Shown here: in pieces, positions 19,258 through 27,553 of the stretch
How positions within the stretch are numbered: position 1 is the first letter of the stretch
How the letters are laid out: each line of letters starts with the position of its first letter
From: Desulfofarcimen acetoxidans DSM 771
GTDB taxonomy: Bacteria > Bacillota > Desulfotomaculia > Desulfotomaculales > Desulfofarciminaceae
Direction of reading: 5' to 3'
Assembly: GCF_000024205.1 (NCBI RefSeq)
Contig: NC_013216.1
Coordinates: 1,364,001-1,428,000 of the forward strand
DNA length: 64,000 nt
The notes under the pieces: model-generated
Database searches by the model: none
The model's input: the letters and a program-made list of their open reading frames with translations, nothing else
Told to the model about the DNA's origin: nothing
Translations under genes and position numbers: made by a program

Positions 19258-19300
19258 ATACAACTGATCATAAATACAACAAGTGTATTCTTATGATACA
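19258..19300. promoter_or_regulatory. Candidate activator-binding region with ATACA/TGTAT half-sites
   Basis: Four half-sites lie in 43 bases: ATACA at 19258, 19274 and 19296 and TGTAT at 19284. They form two overlapping inverted repeats, AATACA-N5-TGTATT (19273-19289) and TGTAT-N7-ATACA (19284-19300). The cluster sits about 100-140 bases upstream of the sigma-54 promoter, where an enhancer-binding protein usually binds. The assignment is inference; the region is AT-rich, so chance is possible. Confidence 0.45.
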
Positions 19301-19399
19301 TCATGTAGAAAAAAAAGGTCTTTTGATAATAATTGAACTCTTGATATTATATTGATATTTTCCTTTAAAACGTACGAATATATAGATTTGTCTGAAAAC

Positions 19400-19415
19400 T
19401 GGCATAAAATTTGCT
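19400..19415 (+). promoter_or_regulatory. Sigma-54 (-24/-12) promoter of hdrCBA-flxDCBA
   Basis: The bases TGGCAT-AAAAT-TTGCT match the consensus TGGCAC-N5-TTGCW. The GG and GC dinucleotides are separated by the required 10 bases. Transcription would start near 19426, about 100 bases before hdrC. Sigma-54 promoters need an ATP-driven activator; no such activator gene is in the window. Confidence 0.85.
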
Positions 19416-19523
19416 TGTATTATGGGCAAGCCTACAATCAATGCCAGTTGTTAAATATAGCGAAATATGCGATAATAAACTAGTGTACTGGCATAAGAGA
19501 TTTAAAGTAAAAGGAGTACTACT

Positions 19524-20105
19524 ATGTCAGCTATAAATTTAACAACCATAATAAAGGATAACCAGGATTTCATTAAATATGTCAGTGGTGAAAGCGGACA
19601 ACCCGTGCAGCAGTGCTACCAATGTGGTAAATGCACAGCGGGTTGTCCGGTTGCCTTAGATATGGATTATTCACCAAACAGTATTGTTCGGATGGTTCAA
19701 CTTGGCTTAAAAGACGAAGCGTTAAGGAGCCAGTCTATTTGGATCTGCGCCTATTGTTCCACCTGTACATCCAGATGCCCGCGCAACATTGACATAGCTA
19801 AAATAATGGATTGCCTGCGTGGGATGGCTAAACGGCAAGGAATAAAGCTGGAGGGCAGAGCAAAAGATATAGCTTTATTTTATGACAGCTTTTTAAATAC
19901 AGTGAAAGATAACGGAAGATTGTATGAATTGGGCATGATGCTTAATTTTAATTTGAAATCAAAGAATTATTTAAGAGATGCGGACACCGGTCTGGCCATG
20001 TTTACACGTGGTAAAATTAAATTCGTACCGATGCGCAATGAAAATTACAAGGAGATGGCTCTGCTCTTTAAAAGAGTTAAAGAATTGGAGGATAAATCCA
20101 AATGA
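19524..20105 (+). CDS. hdrC: HdrC subunit of the Flx-Hdr complex
   Basis: The 193-residue protein has two 4Fe-4S motifs, CYQCGKCTAGCP and CAYCSTCTSRCP, in HdrC order. It is paralogous to the 13246 gene. The start is ATG 19524 after AAAGGAGTAC. The stop overlaps the hdrB start by four bases. As the first gene of a seven-gene run, it would pass electrons from HdrA to HdrB in the NAD(P)H-linked complex. Confidence 0.94.
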   Translation: MSAINLTTIIKDNQDFIKYVSGESGQPVQQCYQCGKCTAGCPVALDMDYSPNSIVRMVQLGLKDEALRSQSIWICAYCSTCTSRCPRNIDIAKIMDCLRGMAKRQGIKLEGRAKDIALFYDSFLNTVKDNGRLYELGMMLNFNLKSKNYLRDADTGLAMFTRGKIKFVPMRNENYKEMALLFKRVKELEDKSK

Positions 20106-20959
20106 GATATGCCTATTATCCTGGTTGCTGTGATCATACCAGCGCCAAAGAATATGATATATCTACAAGAGCAGTCTGCAAGGCATTGGGAATAGAGTTG
20201 ATGGAGATACCTGATTGGAGTTGCTGTGGTTCCACTCCCGGACACAGCACCAGCCACCTGCTTGGAATAGCCTTGTCTGCCCGTAACCTGGCGCTGGTAG
20301 AGGAAATGGGACTTGACTGCACCGCCTCCTGTGCTGCTTGCTACCAGCGTCTGGCCATGGCTAATGTAGAGATGAAAAATGATACCCAACTTTGTGAAAA
20401 AATTAACCACATTACTGGAAAACCTTACCGAGGTGGAGTAAAGGTAAAATCCATATTGGAAGTAATTGCTGAAATGAATCAATCACAAATACTGGCAAAA
20501 GTAGTTAAAAGTTTAAAGAATCTAAAAATTGCTGTTTATTATGGTTGCTTGATGGTTAGGCCCAGGGATATTCAGATAGATGATCCGGAAAACCCGACAA
20601 TTATGGATAACTTGTTGCAGAATTTGGGAGCCCAAACACTGGAGTGGAATTATAAAACTGAATGCTGCGGAGCAGCCTTGGCTATGTCAAATGAGGACAT
20701 AGTATTAAAGTTGGCCAATAAGATTCTTGCCGATGCAAAGTCTGCCGGAGCAAATTGCATTGTTACCGCGTGTCCGCTCTGCCATTTTAATCTGGACATG
20801 CGTCAAAAGAAAGTCAATAAAGCTTATGAAACAGATTACAACTTGCCTGTGTTTTATTTTACACAGCTGGTCGGGTTGGCTCTGGGGATAAAGCCTGAGG
20901 CTTTGTGCTTAAGAGATCATTTTATAGATACCAAGCATATTCTCAAACTGATTGTTTAG
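20102..20959 (+). CDS. hdrB: HdrB subunit of the Flx-Hdr complex
   Basis: The 285-residue protein has two CCG domains: YYPGCC ... WSCCGST ... CAACY, then YYGCLMVRP ... ECCGAAL ... CPLC. Cysteine patterns for two non-cubane clusters are complete. In the Flx-Hdr complex HdrB is expected to reduce a disulfide, perhaps on a protein such as DsrC, which is an inference from Desulfovibrio. Coupled to hdrC by overlap and 35 bases from hdrA. Confidence 0.94.
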   Translation: MRYAYYPGCCDHTSAKEYDISTRAVCKALGIELMEIPDWSCCGSTPGHSTSHLLGIALSARNLALVEEMGLDCTASCAACYQRLAMANVEMKNDTQLCEKINHITGKPYRGGVKVKSILEVIAEMNQSQILAKVVKSLKNLKIAVYYGCLMVRPRDIQIDDPENPTIMDNLLQNLGAQTLEWNYKTECCGAALAMSNEDIVLKLANKILADAKSAGANCIVTACPLCHFNLDMRQKKVNKAYETDYNLPVFYFTQLVGLALGIKPEALCLRDHFIDTKHILKLIV

Positions 20960-20994
20960 AATGAATAAATAATTGGGTTATAGGGGCGATTTTT

Positions 20995-22977
20995 ATGAAG
21001 CGGGTAGGGGTTTTTGTTTGCTGGTGCGGTTCAAATATTGGCGGTGTCGTTGACGTTGCCAGACTGGCTGCTGAAGCCGGCAAATTTCCATACGTTGTGC
21101 ACAGTGTTGATTATAAATATACCTGTTCAGAACCGGGCCAAAAAATGATTGTTGATGCTATTAAAGAACACCGGCTGGACAGAGTGGTTATTGCGGCCTG
21201 CTCTCCTCGCCTGCACGAGCAAACCTTTCGCAAGACTATTGCCAGGGCCGGTCTCAACCCTTATTTATTGGAAATAGCTAATATAAGGGAGCATTGTTCC
21301 TGGGTCCATAGCAAAGAACCGGAAAAAGCTACTGAAAAAGCAATTGACTTGGTGAGGCGGGCGGTGGCTAAAGTTGTTAATCTGGAACCTCTTTCTGAAA
21401 GCAGCATTCCGATAACAAAAAGGGCGCTGGTTATCGGGGGCGGTATTGCAGGTATACAGACAGCTCTGGATATAGCAGACGCCGGGCACAAGGTAGTGCT
21501 GCTGGAAAAGGAGCCAACCATTGGTGGTAAAATGGTAATGCTGGACAAGACTTTTCCGACTATGGACTGTTCAGCCTGTATCAGTACTCCAAAAATGGTC
21601 GCGGTGGCTGAGCACCCCAATATTGAGCTTTTGACCTGCTGTGAAGTTGTTGAAGTCAGCGGTTATATAGGAAATTTTACGGTGAAGGTTAAGCAGAAAG
21701 CTCGTTTTGTGGATCATACAAAGTGTACCGGGTGCGGTACCTGTTGGGAAAAATGTCCTAAAAAGGTGCCGAGTGAATTTAATCTGAATTTAAGTTTACG
21801 TAAGGCCATATATATTCCTTTTCCCCAGGCTGTGCCCAATAAGCCCAGTATAGATGCGGAAAACTGCAGGTATTTAACTGAGCAAAAGTGCGGAGTTTGT
21901 CAGAAAGTATGCCCGGTGGGAGCTATAGACTATGAGCAAAAAGATGAAAACCTGGAAATAGAAGTCGGTGCTATAGTCATGGCTACCGGCTATGAACTTT
22001 TTGATTGGGCTAAAGCATATGGTGAATATGGTTACGGTAAGTATCCCGATGTTATTACCGGTTTGCAATTTGAGAGAATGGTTAATGCCTCGGGGCCTAC
22101 CGGCGGAAAGATTATCCGTCCGTCAGACGGCAAAGAGCCGAAAAATGTGGTTTTTGTCAAATGTGTCGGCTCCAGAGATGAGGCCAAAGGAAAAGCTTAT
22201 TGCTCACGTGCCTGCTGCATGTATACAGCCAAGCATGCCCATCAGGTTATAGAAAAAATTGCCGATGCACAGGCTTTTGTCTTCTATATTGATGTGAGGA
22301 CTCCCGGCAAAGGTTATGAAGAATTTTATAAACGCACTACGGATGAAGGAGCTCAATATATAAGGGGCAGGGTATCAAAAATCTTAACCAGCGGTGACAG
22401 GCTACTGGTTAAGGGTGCGGATACTCTGATGGGGCGCCAGGTGGAAGTAGAAGCTGACCTGGTAGTCCTGGCTACAGCTATGATACCGGCTAAAACAGCG
22501 CAAGATACTGCCAGGCTGGTAGGTTTTTCAGTAGACGGAGATGGTTTTTATCAGGAGGCTCACCCCAAGCTAAGGCCGGTGGAAACAAATACAGCCGGCA
22601 TATTTTTGGCCGGTACATGTCAGGGACCTAAAGATATTCCTGATACCGTAGCTCAGGCAAGTGCCGCCGCGGTTAAAGTTTGTGTACTCTTTTCCAGAAG
22701 GGAAATGGCAGCTGATCCTATGGTGGCACAAGTTAACCAGTCGATTTGTCATGGTTGCCTGGCCTGCCAAAAAGTATGTCCTTATAAGGCAATCGAAGCT
22801 AAAACTATATCTGAACGTTTAGGCGGGCAAGTCATTGAACGCACCGTAGCTCATGTTAACAGCGGTCTTTGCCAGGGTTGCGGTTCGTGTACTGTAGCTT
22901 GCCGTTCCGGTGCAGTTAATCTAAAAGGTTTTTCTGATGAACAGCTGTTGGCGGAGGTGGATGCTATATGTCTGTAG
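20995..22977 (+). CDS. hdrA: HdrA, flavin-containing bifurcating subunit
   Basis: The 660-residue protein has the full-length HdrA layout: an N-terminal [13 protein letters not shown] segment, an FAD site [13 protein letters not shown] (about 146), SACISTP (about 192), and ferredoxin motifs [12 protein letters not shown] (about 244), CGVCQKVCP (about 300), [12 protein letters not shown] (about 585) and [11 protein letters not shown] (about 626). HdrA FAD splits an electron pair between low- and high-potential acceptors. This one is normal in size, in contrast to the two fused HdrA proteins elsewhere in the window. The stop overlaps flxD by 10 bases. Confidence 0.95.
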   Translation: MKRVGVFVCWCGSNIGGVVDVARLAAEAGKFPYVVHSVDYKYTCSEPGQKMIVDAIKEHRLDRVVIAACSPRLHEQTFRKTIARAGLNPYLLEIANIREHCSWVHSKEPEKATEKAIDLVRRAVAKVVNLEPLSESSIPITKRALVIGGGIAGIQTALDIADAGHKVVLLEKEPTIGGKMVMLDKTFPTMDCSACISTPKMVAVAEHPNIELLTCCEVVEVSGYIGNFTVKVKQKARFVDHTKCTGCGTCWEKCPKKVPSEFNLNLSLRKAIYIPFPQAVPNKPSIDAENCRYLTEQKCGVCQKVCPVGAIDYEQKDENLEIEVGAIVMATGYELFDWAKAYGEYGYGKYPDVITGLQFERMVNASGPTGGKIIRPSDGKEPKNVVFVKCVGSRDEAKGKAYCSRACCMYTAKHAHQVIEKIADAQAFVFYIDVRTPGKGYEEFYKRTTDEGAQYIRGRVSKILTSGDRLLVKGADTLMGRQVEVEADLVVLATAMIPAKTAQDTARLVGFSVDGDGFYQEAHPKLRPVETNTAGIFLAGTCQGPKDIPDTVAQASAAAVKVCVLFSRREMAADPMVAQVNQSICHGCLACQKVCPYKAIEAKTISERLGGQVIERTVAHVNSGLCQGCGSCTVACRSGAVNLKGFSDEQLLAEVDAICL

Positions 22978-23402
22978 ACACAGGTGAAAAATACGAGCCT
23001 AAAATTATAGGTTTTTGCTGCAACTGGTGTGCTTATGCAGGAGCTGATTTAGCGGGCATCAGCAGGCTCAGCTATCCCACTAACATAAAAATAATCAGGG
23101 TGCCTTGCTCCAGCAGAGTAAACCCTCAATTTATACTTAAGGCCTTTCAAAAAGGCGCTGACGGTGTAATGGTTTCCGGCTGACATCCCGGCGACTGCCA
23201 TTATGTTAATGGCAATTATTATACCAGAAGGCGTTATCAGGTGTTTAAGCGTTTAATGGAATTTGTAGGTTTTGAACCTGGAAGATTTAATACACGCTGG
23301 ATTTCCGGTTCAGAAGGGGATAAATTTGCTCAAACCGTTAAAGAGTTAAGCGAAAACATTGCCATGCTTGGCCCAAACAAAAAAATGAGGGAAGAAAAAT
23401 GA
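22968..23402 (+). CDS. flxD: FlxD/MvhD-type iron-sulfur subunit, selenoprotein (Sec at residue 72)
   Basis: MvhD-family proteins hold a [2Fe-2S]-type cluster that feeds HdrA. The frame from ATG 22968 meets TGA at 23181-23183 after 71 codons, then continues in frame to TGA at 23400-23402, giving 144 residues. The first part reads [13 protein letters not shown] ... GADGVMVSG; the second reads [17 protein letters not shown]. In cysteine homologues this junction is GxH-GDCHY with Cys at the TGA position, so the codon is read as Sec. A stem-loop follows the TGA. A standard gene finder would call a truncated 71-residue gene. The end overlaps flxC. Confidence 0.92.
23196..23214 (+). promoter_or_regulatory. 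Bacterial SECIS-like hairpin for the flxD UGA
   Basis: TGCCATTA (23196-23203) and TAATGGCA (23207-23214) form a perfect 8-bp stem with loop TGT. It begins 12 bases after the UGA, within the coding frame, as bacterial SECIS elements do. The G-U of the loop agrees with the usual SelB contact, though loop rules are loose. selB and selC are not in the window. Confidence 0.8.
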
Positions 23403-24361
23403 ATAATATCACTCTGGAATTAAGAAAACAGGCCAGGAAGTTATTAGAGGATCAGGTTGTTCAACTGGTTATCGGTTATGGAAGGGGTTCTGACCCTTTC
23501 CGTGTAACACCTGTTTTTGTACGCCACCCGGACTTTGTGGACAGCCTTATCTGGAATCCTTTTTGTATTAATAACCTGGCCAAGTATTTAATTGAATACA
23601 GGTATTTGCCCGGTAAAATAGCTGTGGTGATTAAAGGCTGTGATTCACGTGCGGTTAACCGTTTGATTCAAGATAATCAAATAGAACGGGATAAAATCGT
23701 TTTGCTGGGCGTTCCCTGCACCGGTATTCTGGAGGCGGAGAAAGTTGCCAAGACAACAGGTTATCAATTGGAACTGGAAAGGTGCAGCGAGCAAGAGGAG
23801 AAGTTTACTTTGCATACATCAAGCGGTGACTTCAGTTTTGCTGCAAAAGACAGCTTAATCACTAAATGCTATAGCTGTTATAATCATAATCCGGTAGTGT
23901 TTGATATAATGCTGGGACCTGCAGCTAAGGAAAACCCGGCAGCGGTTAAGTACTCAGAGGTTGAAAGTTTGGAGAAATTGAACGTTAAGGAAAAAAGTGA
24001 ATACTGGGATATGTATTTCAGCCGCTGCTTGCGTTGTTATGCTTGCCGCAATGTATGCACGGCCTGTACCTGCCAGGAGTGTATCTTCAATCAGGCTAAA
24101 CCTGCCTGGGTAGACAGAATAAATAACCTGTCCAACAACACCTCTTTTCATTTAATCAGAGCTTTTCACGTAGCCGGGCGCTGTGTGGATTGCGGCGAGT
24201 GTGATCGAGTCTGTCCGGTGAATATACCCTTGAGACATTTAAACCAAAAGATACTTAAAGATCTGCAGGAGTTATACGATGCCCCGATTCCCGGTGCAGA
24301 CCTTGAAACTGGCCCGGCACTGGGCTGCTTTGTGACTGAAGACCCGGAAGAATTTATGTAG
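23399..24361 (+). CDS. flxC: Flx complex iron-sulfur subunit (FlxC-like)
   Basis: The 320-residue protein starts with a non-cluster domain rich in the FrhB/HcgC-like pattern (VIKGCDSRAVNRL, VPCTGI), followed by a cysteine-rich centre (CYSC, SRCLRCYACRNVCTACTCQEC) and a CVDCGECDRVCPVNIP ferredoxin motif. In the Flx-Hdr complex it should link FlxA/B flavin and the FlxD cluster. ATG 23399 overlaps the flxD stop by four bases. Naming follows operon order rather than a strict orthology test. Confidence 0.85.
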   Translation: MNNITLELRKQARKLLEDQVVQLVIGYGRGSDPFRVTPVFVRHPDFVDSLIWNPFCINNLAKYLIEYRYLPGKIAVVIKGCDSRAVNRLIQDNQIERDKIVLLGVPCTGILEAEKVAKTTGYQLELERCSEQEEKFTLHTSSGDFSFAAKDSLITKCYSCYNHNPVVFDIMLGPAAKENPAAVKYSEVESLEKLNVKEKSEYWDMYFSRCLRCYACRNVCTACTCQECIFNQAKPAWVDRINNLSNNTSFHLIRAFHVAGRCVDCGECDRVCPVNIPLRHLNQKILKDLQELYDAPIPGADLETGPALGCFVTEDPEEFM

Positions 24362-24404
24362 CTTTTCAACTCAAATCTATTACCGGAAATGAGATGGTTG
24401 ACAG

Positions 24405-25445
24405 ATGCAATACAAAGTTTTAGAGAAGGATAAAATATCTGGCTTTTTGGACTACCTTGCCAGTAAACATAACCTGATGGCGCCTGTCTCAGAAGATGAG
24501 AGTTTTAGTCAATTTAAGAGGGTTTATCAAGCTTCCGAGATAAATCTAAACTATACTAATACTGTTATACCTCCTAAAAATTATTTTTTCCCACCTGCGG
24601 AGAATTTATTTTCTTTTTCTGCAGAAAATGGGGGAATTGAGATTAAAGAATCAAGACAAGCTGAAAACATGGTTATATTTGGCTTAAGACCTTGTGATAT
24701 CAATGGCATGTCAATGCTTGACCCGGTTTTTAACGGTAATTTCCCGGACAGTTATTATGGTCCGAAAAGGGAAAGAACTATACTTATCGGTTTAAGTTGC
24801 CAGGAGGTAATGCCTACCTGTTTTTGCAAGTCCTTTGGTACAGATCCAACTGATGGGTCAGGTGCCGATTTAATGCTGACAGGTTTAGAAAATTGTTTTT
24901 TGGTAGAAATCCTGACTGATAAAGGCGCCGGTCTGCTTGAGAATGCCGGCGGGTTTTTTAGTGATGAGTCAGTGGATAAGGCTATATCAGAAAAAAAGCT
25001 GTTAAGAGATAAACTGGCAGGCGCTTTTCTGCGCGAGCCTGATTTATCGGGGGTAAAAGAAATACTGGATAAGAATTTTGAACACCCTTACTGGGAGGAA
25101 TTGGCGGCTAAATGTATCGGCTGCGGCATATGCACTTTTGTTTGTCCTACCTGTCATTGTTTTAATATGATTGACACCAGCCGGCCTGACGCAACCGGCA
25201 GTCGCTACCGCTGCCATGATTCCTGTATGTTTCCCGGTTTTACTAAAATGGCCGGTGGACATAATCCCAGGCCAACCAGAGTGGAGCGTGTTCGAAACAG
25301 ATTTATGCATAAACTTAAATACCATCTGGATCGATATAATCTGGACGGGTGCAGTGGCTGCGGCAGGTGCATTGCCAAGTGTCCCGTAAATATAGATATC
25401 AGTCAAATAATAACTCATATCAGGGAGGTAGTTAAGGATGACTGA
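24405..25445 (+). CDS. flxB: Flx complex subunit B-like, 4Fe-4S protein related to AsrA/HydB
   Basis: The 346-residue protein shares the layout of anaerobic sulfite reductase A and NAD-linked hydrogenase beta subunits: a long N-terminal domain (FGLRPCDINGM, LIGLSCQE) and two C-terminal ferredoxin motifs (CIGCGICTFVCPTC and CSGCGRCIAKCPVN). The start is ATG 24405, 44 bases after flxC. It overlaps flxA by eight bases. It would carry electrons between the NAD(P)H flavoprotein and the Hdr part. Confidence 0.88.
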   Translation: MQYKVLEKDKISGFLDYLASKHNLMAPVSEDESFSQFKRVYQASEINLNYTNTVIPPKNYFFPPAENLFSFSAENGGIEIKESRQAENMVIFGLRPCDINGMSMLDPVFNGNFPDSYYGPKRERTILIGLSCQEVMPTCFCKSFGTDPTDGSGADLMLTGLENCFLVEILTDKGAGLLENAGGFFSDESVDKAISEKKLLRDKLAGAFLREPDLSGVKEILDKNFEHPYWEELAAKCIGCGICTFVCPTCHCFNMIDTSRPDATGSRYRCHDSCMFPGFTKMAGGHNPRPTRVERVRNRFMHKLKYHLDRYNLDGCSGCGRCIAKCPVNIDISQIITHIREVVKDD

Positions 25446-26289
25446 TTTAACCGGCGGTAATCCTTTGCTGCCTAATATAGCCACAATTGCAAGCATCAGG
25501 AGAGAGACAGGTGATGTGAAAACCTTTCAAGTGGTTTTTGATGATCCGTTGGCAGTACAAAGTTTTGCCCACAAGCCAGGCCAGGTAGCGCTTATTTCAG
25601 TTTTTGGTGAAGGGGAGGCAACTATATCTATTACCTCTTCACCCACTGTTAAAGGTTTCTTGGAATTCAGTATCAAAAAGGTAGGCCGGCTGACTTCTGT
25701 TTTGCATGAAATAGAGGCAGGTGCCAAGGTTGCTGTGCGCGGGCCTTACGGAAACGGTTTTCCCCTTGATGAGATGAAAGGTAAGAATTTGCTGTTTGTG
25801 GGCGGCGGTATCGGCCTGGCCCCGCTGCGCTCTCTAATTGATTATGTGTTGGCTGAGGAAAACCGCAGTGACTATGGAAATGTGGAGATTCTTTACGGTG
25901 CCAGGTCCATGGCGGATATATGCTTTAAAGAGGATTTATTTAATAAATGGACTGCCTGCAAGGACACCAGGGTATATACGACTATTGACCGGGAAGAGCC
26001 GGAATGGAGCGGTCATGTCGGTTTTGTACCGGCCTACCTGGAAGAAATAAAGCCAGTATCAAATAATAAGGTTGCTATTACCTGTGGTCCTCCGGTGATG
26101 ATTAAATTTATTTTGATGAGCCTGCAAAGACTGGGTTTTACTGAGGAGAGAATTATTACCACCTTGGAGATGAAAATGAAATGCGGTATTGGTAAGTGCG
26201 GCCGCTGCAATATCGGCAGCAAGTATGTATGCCTGGACGGTCCTGTTTTTACATTGAAGCAGCTGAAGGAACTGCCGCCGGAATTTTAA
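25438..26289 (+). CDS. flxA: Flx complex NAD(P)H:FAD subunit (FlxA-like)
   Basis: The 283-residue protein is a ferredoxin-NADP reductase-like flavoprotein of the AsrB/HydG kind. It has an N-terminal FAD barrel, the GPYGNGFPL flavin loop, the LLFVGGGIGLAPLRSL nucleotide site, the CGPPVMI motif, and a C-terminal [2Fe-2S]-type site CGIGKCGRCNIGSKYVC. It should take hydride from NAD(P)H for bifurcation. It is the last gene of the operon; a two-hairpin repeat rather than a T-rich terminator follows. Confidence 0.9.
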   Translation: MTDLTGGNPLLPNIATIASIRRETGDVKTFQVVFDDPLAVQSFAHKPGQVALISVFGEGEATISITSSPTVKGFLEFSIKKVGRLTSVLHEIEAGAKVAVRGPYGNGFPLDEMKGKNLLFVGGGIGLAPLRSLIDYVLAEENRSDYGNVEILYGARSMADICFKEDLFNKWTACKDTRVYTTIDREEPEWSGHVGFVPAYLEEIKPVSNNKVAITCGPPVMIKFILMSLQRLGFTEERIITTLEMKMKCGIGKCGRCNIGSKYVCLDGPVFTLKQLKELPPEF

Positions 26290-26295
26290 TTTATA

Positions 26296-26412
26296 CTTCG
26301 GGAAATTATGCTTATGATGGATTTGTGGATAAATTAAGGTTAATATTGCATAATTTCCGAGGATCACGAGTGTCTATGGCTGCAAGAAAGTCGCTCAAGG
26401 CGACTTTCTTGT
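26296..26412 (+). repeat. Two-hairpin intergenic repeat, copy B (full length)
   Basis: It starts 10 bases after flxA. Arms GGAAATTATGC (26301-26311) and GCATAATTTCC (26348-26358) are identical to copy A. The second hairpin is AAGAAAGTCG/CGACTTTCTT (26384-26393 and 26401-26410). Between the first arms lies TGTGGATAA (26324-26332), a perfect DnaA-box sequence, perhaps by chance. Confidence 0.85.
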
Positions 26413-26466
26413 CTAAATAATAAAAACACCGGAGAAAAGAGGGTATGTCGTAAGGAAGTTTTAGTT

Positions 26467-26930
26467 TTATAGAAGACGGTGTGGCCGGGAGGCTACGCCG
26501 TCTGTCTGTTTTTTGAGCATTTCATCGGTTAATTCAGGTATATTCAGTATGCCCACGCCATTATAGACAATCTCTACTTTCTGCTTACGTTTACCACTGC
26601 TTTTGTTAGGTGAATGGATGATAATCTTCGAGATAAACTCATTTAGAATTGTTGGCGTAATCTCTTGTATATCTGTATATTTTCTGACTGTTTCAAGAAA
26701 CTGATCGGTATCTTCTGCCTGCTGTTCTTCCGCAGATAGTTCTCTTGGTAAATCAAATACTTTGTTCTGTAAATTCCTCTGCTCAGCCTCTTTTGTTCAT
26801 CAGCGGATTTCTTGCTTACTTGCTTGACAAATACCTGCTCAAACTGCCTCACGTACTTTAAACTTCCCTTATGAAATGAACGGAGCATGTTCCTGTGTTG
26901 CTTTTGTAATTGGAACAAACAAATATAGTT
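26467..26930 (-). pseudogene. Remnant of a large serine recombinase (DUF4368 C-terminal end)
   Basis: Translating the minus strand gives a fragment from about 26715 down to TAA at 26467-26469 containing TPTILNEFISKIIIHSPN and KQKVEIVYNGVG, typical of the DUF4368 end of Tn1549/Tn4451-type recombinases. Further upstream a second frame carries a coiled segment (KYVRQFEQVF), with a frameshift around 26770-26790. The catalytic resolvase domain is missing. It is a decayed mobile-element relic between flxA and the ECF sigma gene. Confidence 0.75.
26474..26514 (+). terminator. Hairpin with T-run after flxA repeat
   Basis: Arms AGACGGTGTGGCC (26474-26486) and GGCTACGCCGTCT (26491-26503) pair with two G-T pairs, loop GGGA, then TTTTTT at 26509-26514. 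It could end the hdr-flx transcript 185 bases after flxA. It also overlaps the recombinase remnant. Confidence 0.7.
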
Positions 26931-27042
26931 CCGTTTTGCTGAGACTTTGAAAAAGTCTCTTGTTTTTGTAACTTTTTAATAGCAGAAGAGTCTATAATTG
27001 TGAAATGGGTTTACCGGTAACCTGTGAAAGGAAAGATTTATT
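26931..27042. other. Promoter region of the ECF sigma operon
   Basis: This is the last part of the 753-base gap that also holds repeat copy B, a terminator-like hairpin and the recombinase remnant. It contains GGAAC near 26911 and 26926 and GAGACTTT runs, but I could not fix a reliable autoregulatory ECF promoter. A ribosome binding site GAAAGGAAAG precedes the sigma gene. Confidence 0.35.
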
Positions 27043-27552
27043 TTGAATGCTGAATTTTCTACTTTATATCAGAAATATAAAGGACCTATATTCGCTTATA
27101 TTTTTTATCTTGCCGGAGATAGGGCGGTAGCTGAGGAAATATGCCAGGATGTTTTTTTAAAGGTATACTTAAACATTGCCAAATTTGAGAGCAGGTCCAG
27201 CTTTAAGACGTGGATTTATAAAATAGCAAAGAATACATATCTTGGCCATGTTCGAACCCGAAAAAAAGAATTGGCAATTGACAACATAGAAATTTTTGCT
27301 AATGAATTAGAAGACAGGGGTATGGGCCCCGAAGAACATGCTGTTAATAGTGCAACTAAGAAGCTTATAGAAAAGACATTAAATAAAATGAATGAAAAAT
27401 ATCGAATACTTTTAATTCTGCGGGATATTCAGAATTTATCCTATAAGGAAATAAGCGGTATTACAGAAATGGAGTTAAACGCCGTTAAGACTGGAATTTT
27501 TAGAGCGAGAAAAGAGTTTCAGAGAATTTATAAGGAAATGGAGGATCTCTAA
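27043..27552 (+). CDS. ECF-type RNA polymerase sigma factor (sigma-70 family)
   Basis: The 169-residue protein has region 2 (GPIFAYIFYLAGDRAVAEEICQDVFLKVY) and region 4 (LLILRDIQNLSYKEISGI) separated by a short linker, the compact ECF form. The start is TTG 27043 after GAAAGGAAAG. It lies one base from the zinc-finger anti-sigma gene. It should direct a small regulon, probably its own operon, on a cell-envelope signal. Confidence 0.92.
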   Translation: MNAEFSTLYQKYKGPIFAYIFYLAGDRAVAEEICQDVFLKVYLNIAKFESRSSFKTWIYKIAKNTYLGHVRTRKKELAIDNIEIFANELEDRGMGPEEHAVNSATKKLIEKTLNKMNEKYRILLILRDIQNLSYKEISGITEMELNAVKTGIFRARKEFQRIYKEMEDL

Positions 27553-27553
27553 A

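Noticed and set aside
22968-23183. Short 71-residue gene ending at TGA 23183 as a truncated mvhD
   Set aside because: The same frame continues with the family's conserved second half, and a hairpin follows the TGA, so Sec recoding explains it better than a pseudogene.
26324-26332. DnaA box as a replication origin
   Set aside because: Single boxes in dispersed repeats, with no dnaA/dnaN genes or box cluster, do not make an origin.
26643-26918. A 91-residue minus-strand frame as a separate gene
   Set aside because: It switches out of the recombinase frame part way and ends in unrelated sequence; it is part of the decayed DUF4368 recombinase.
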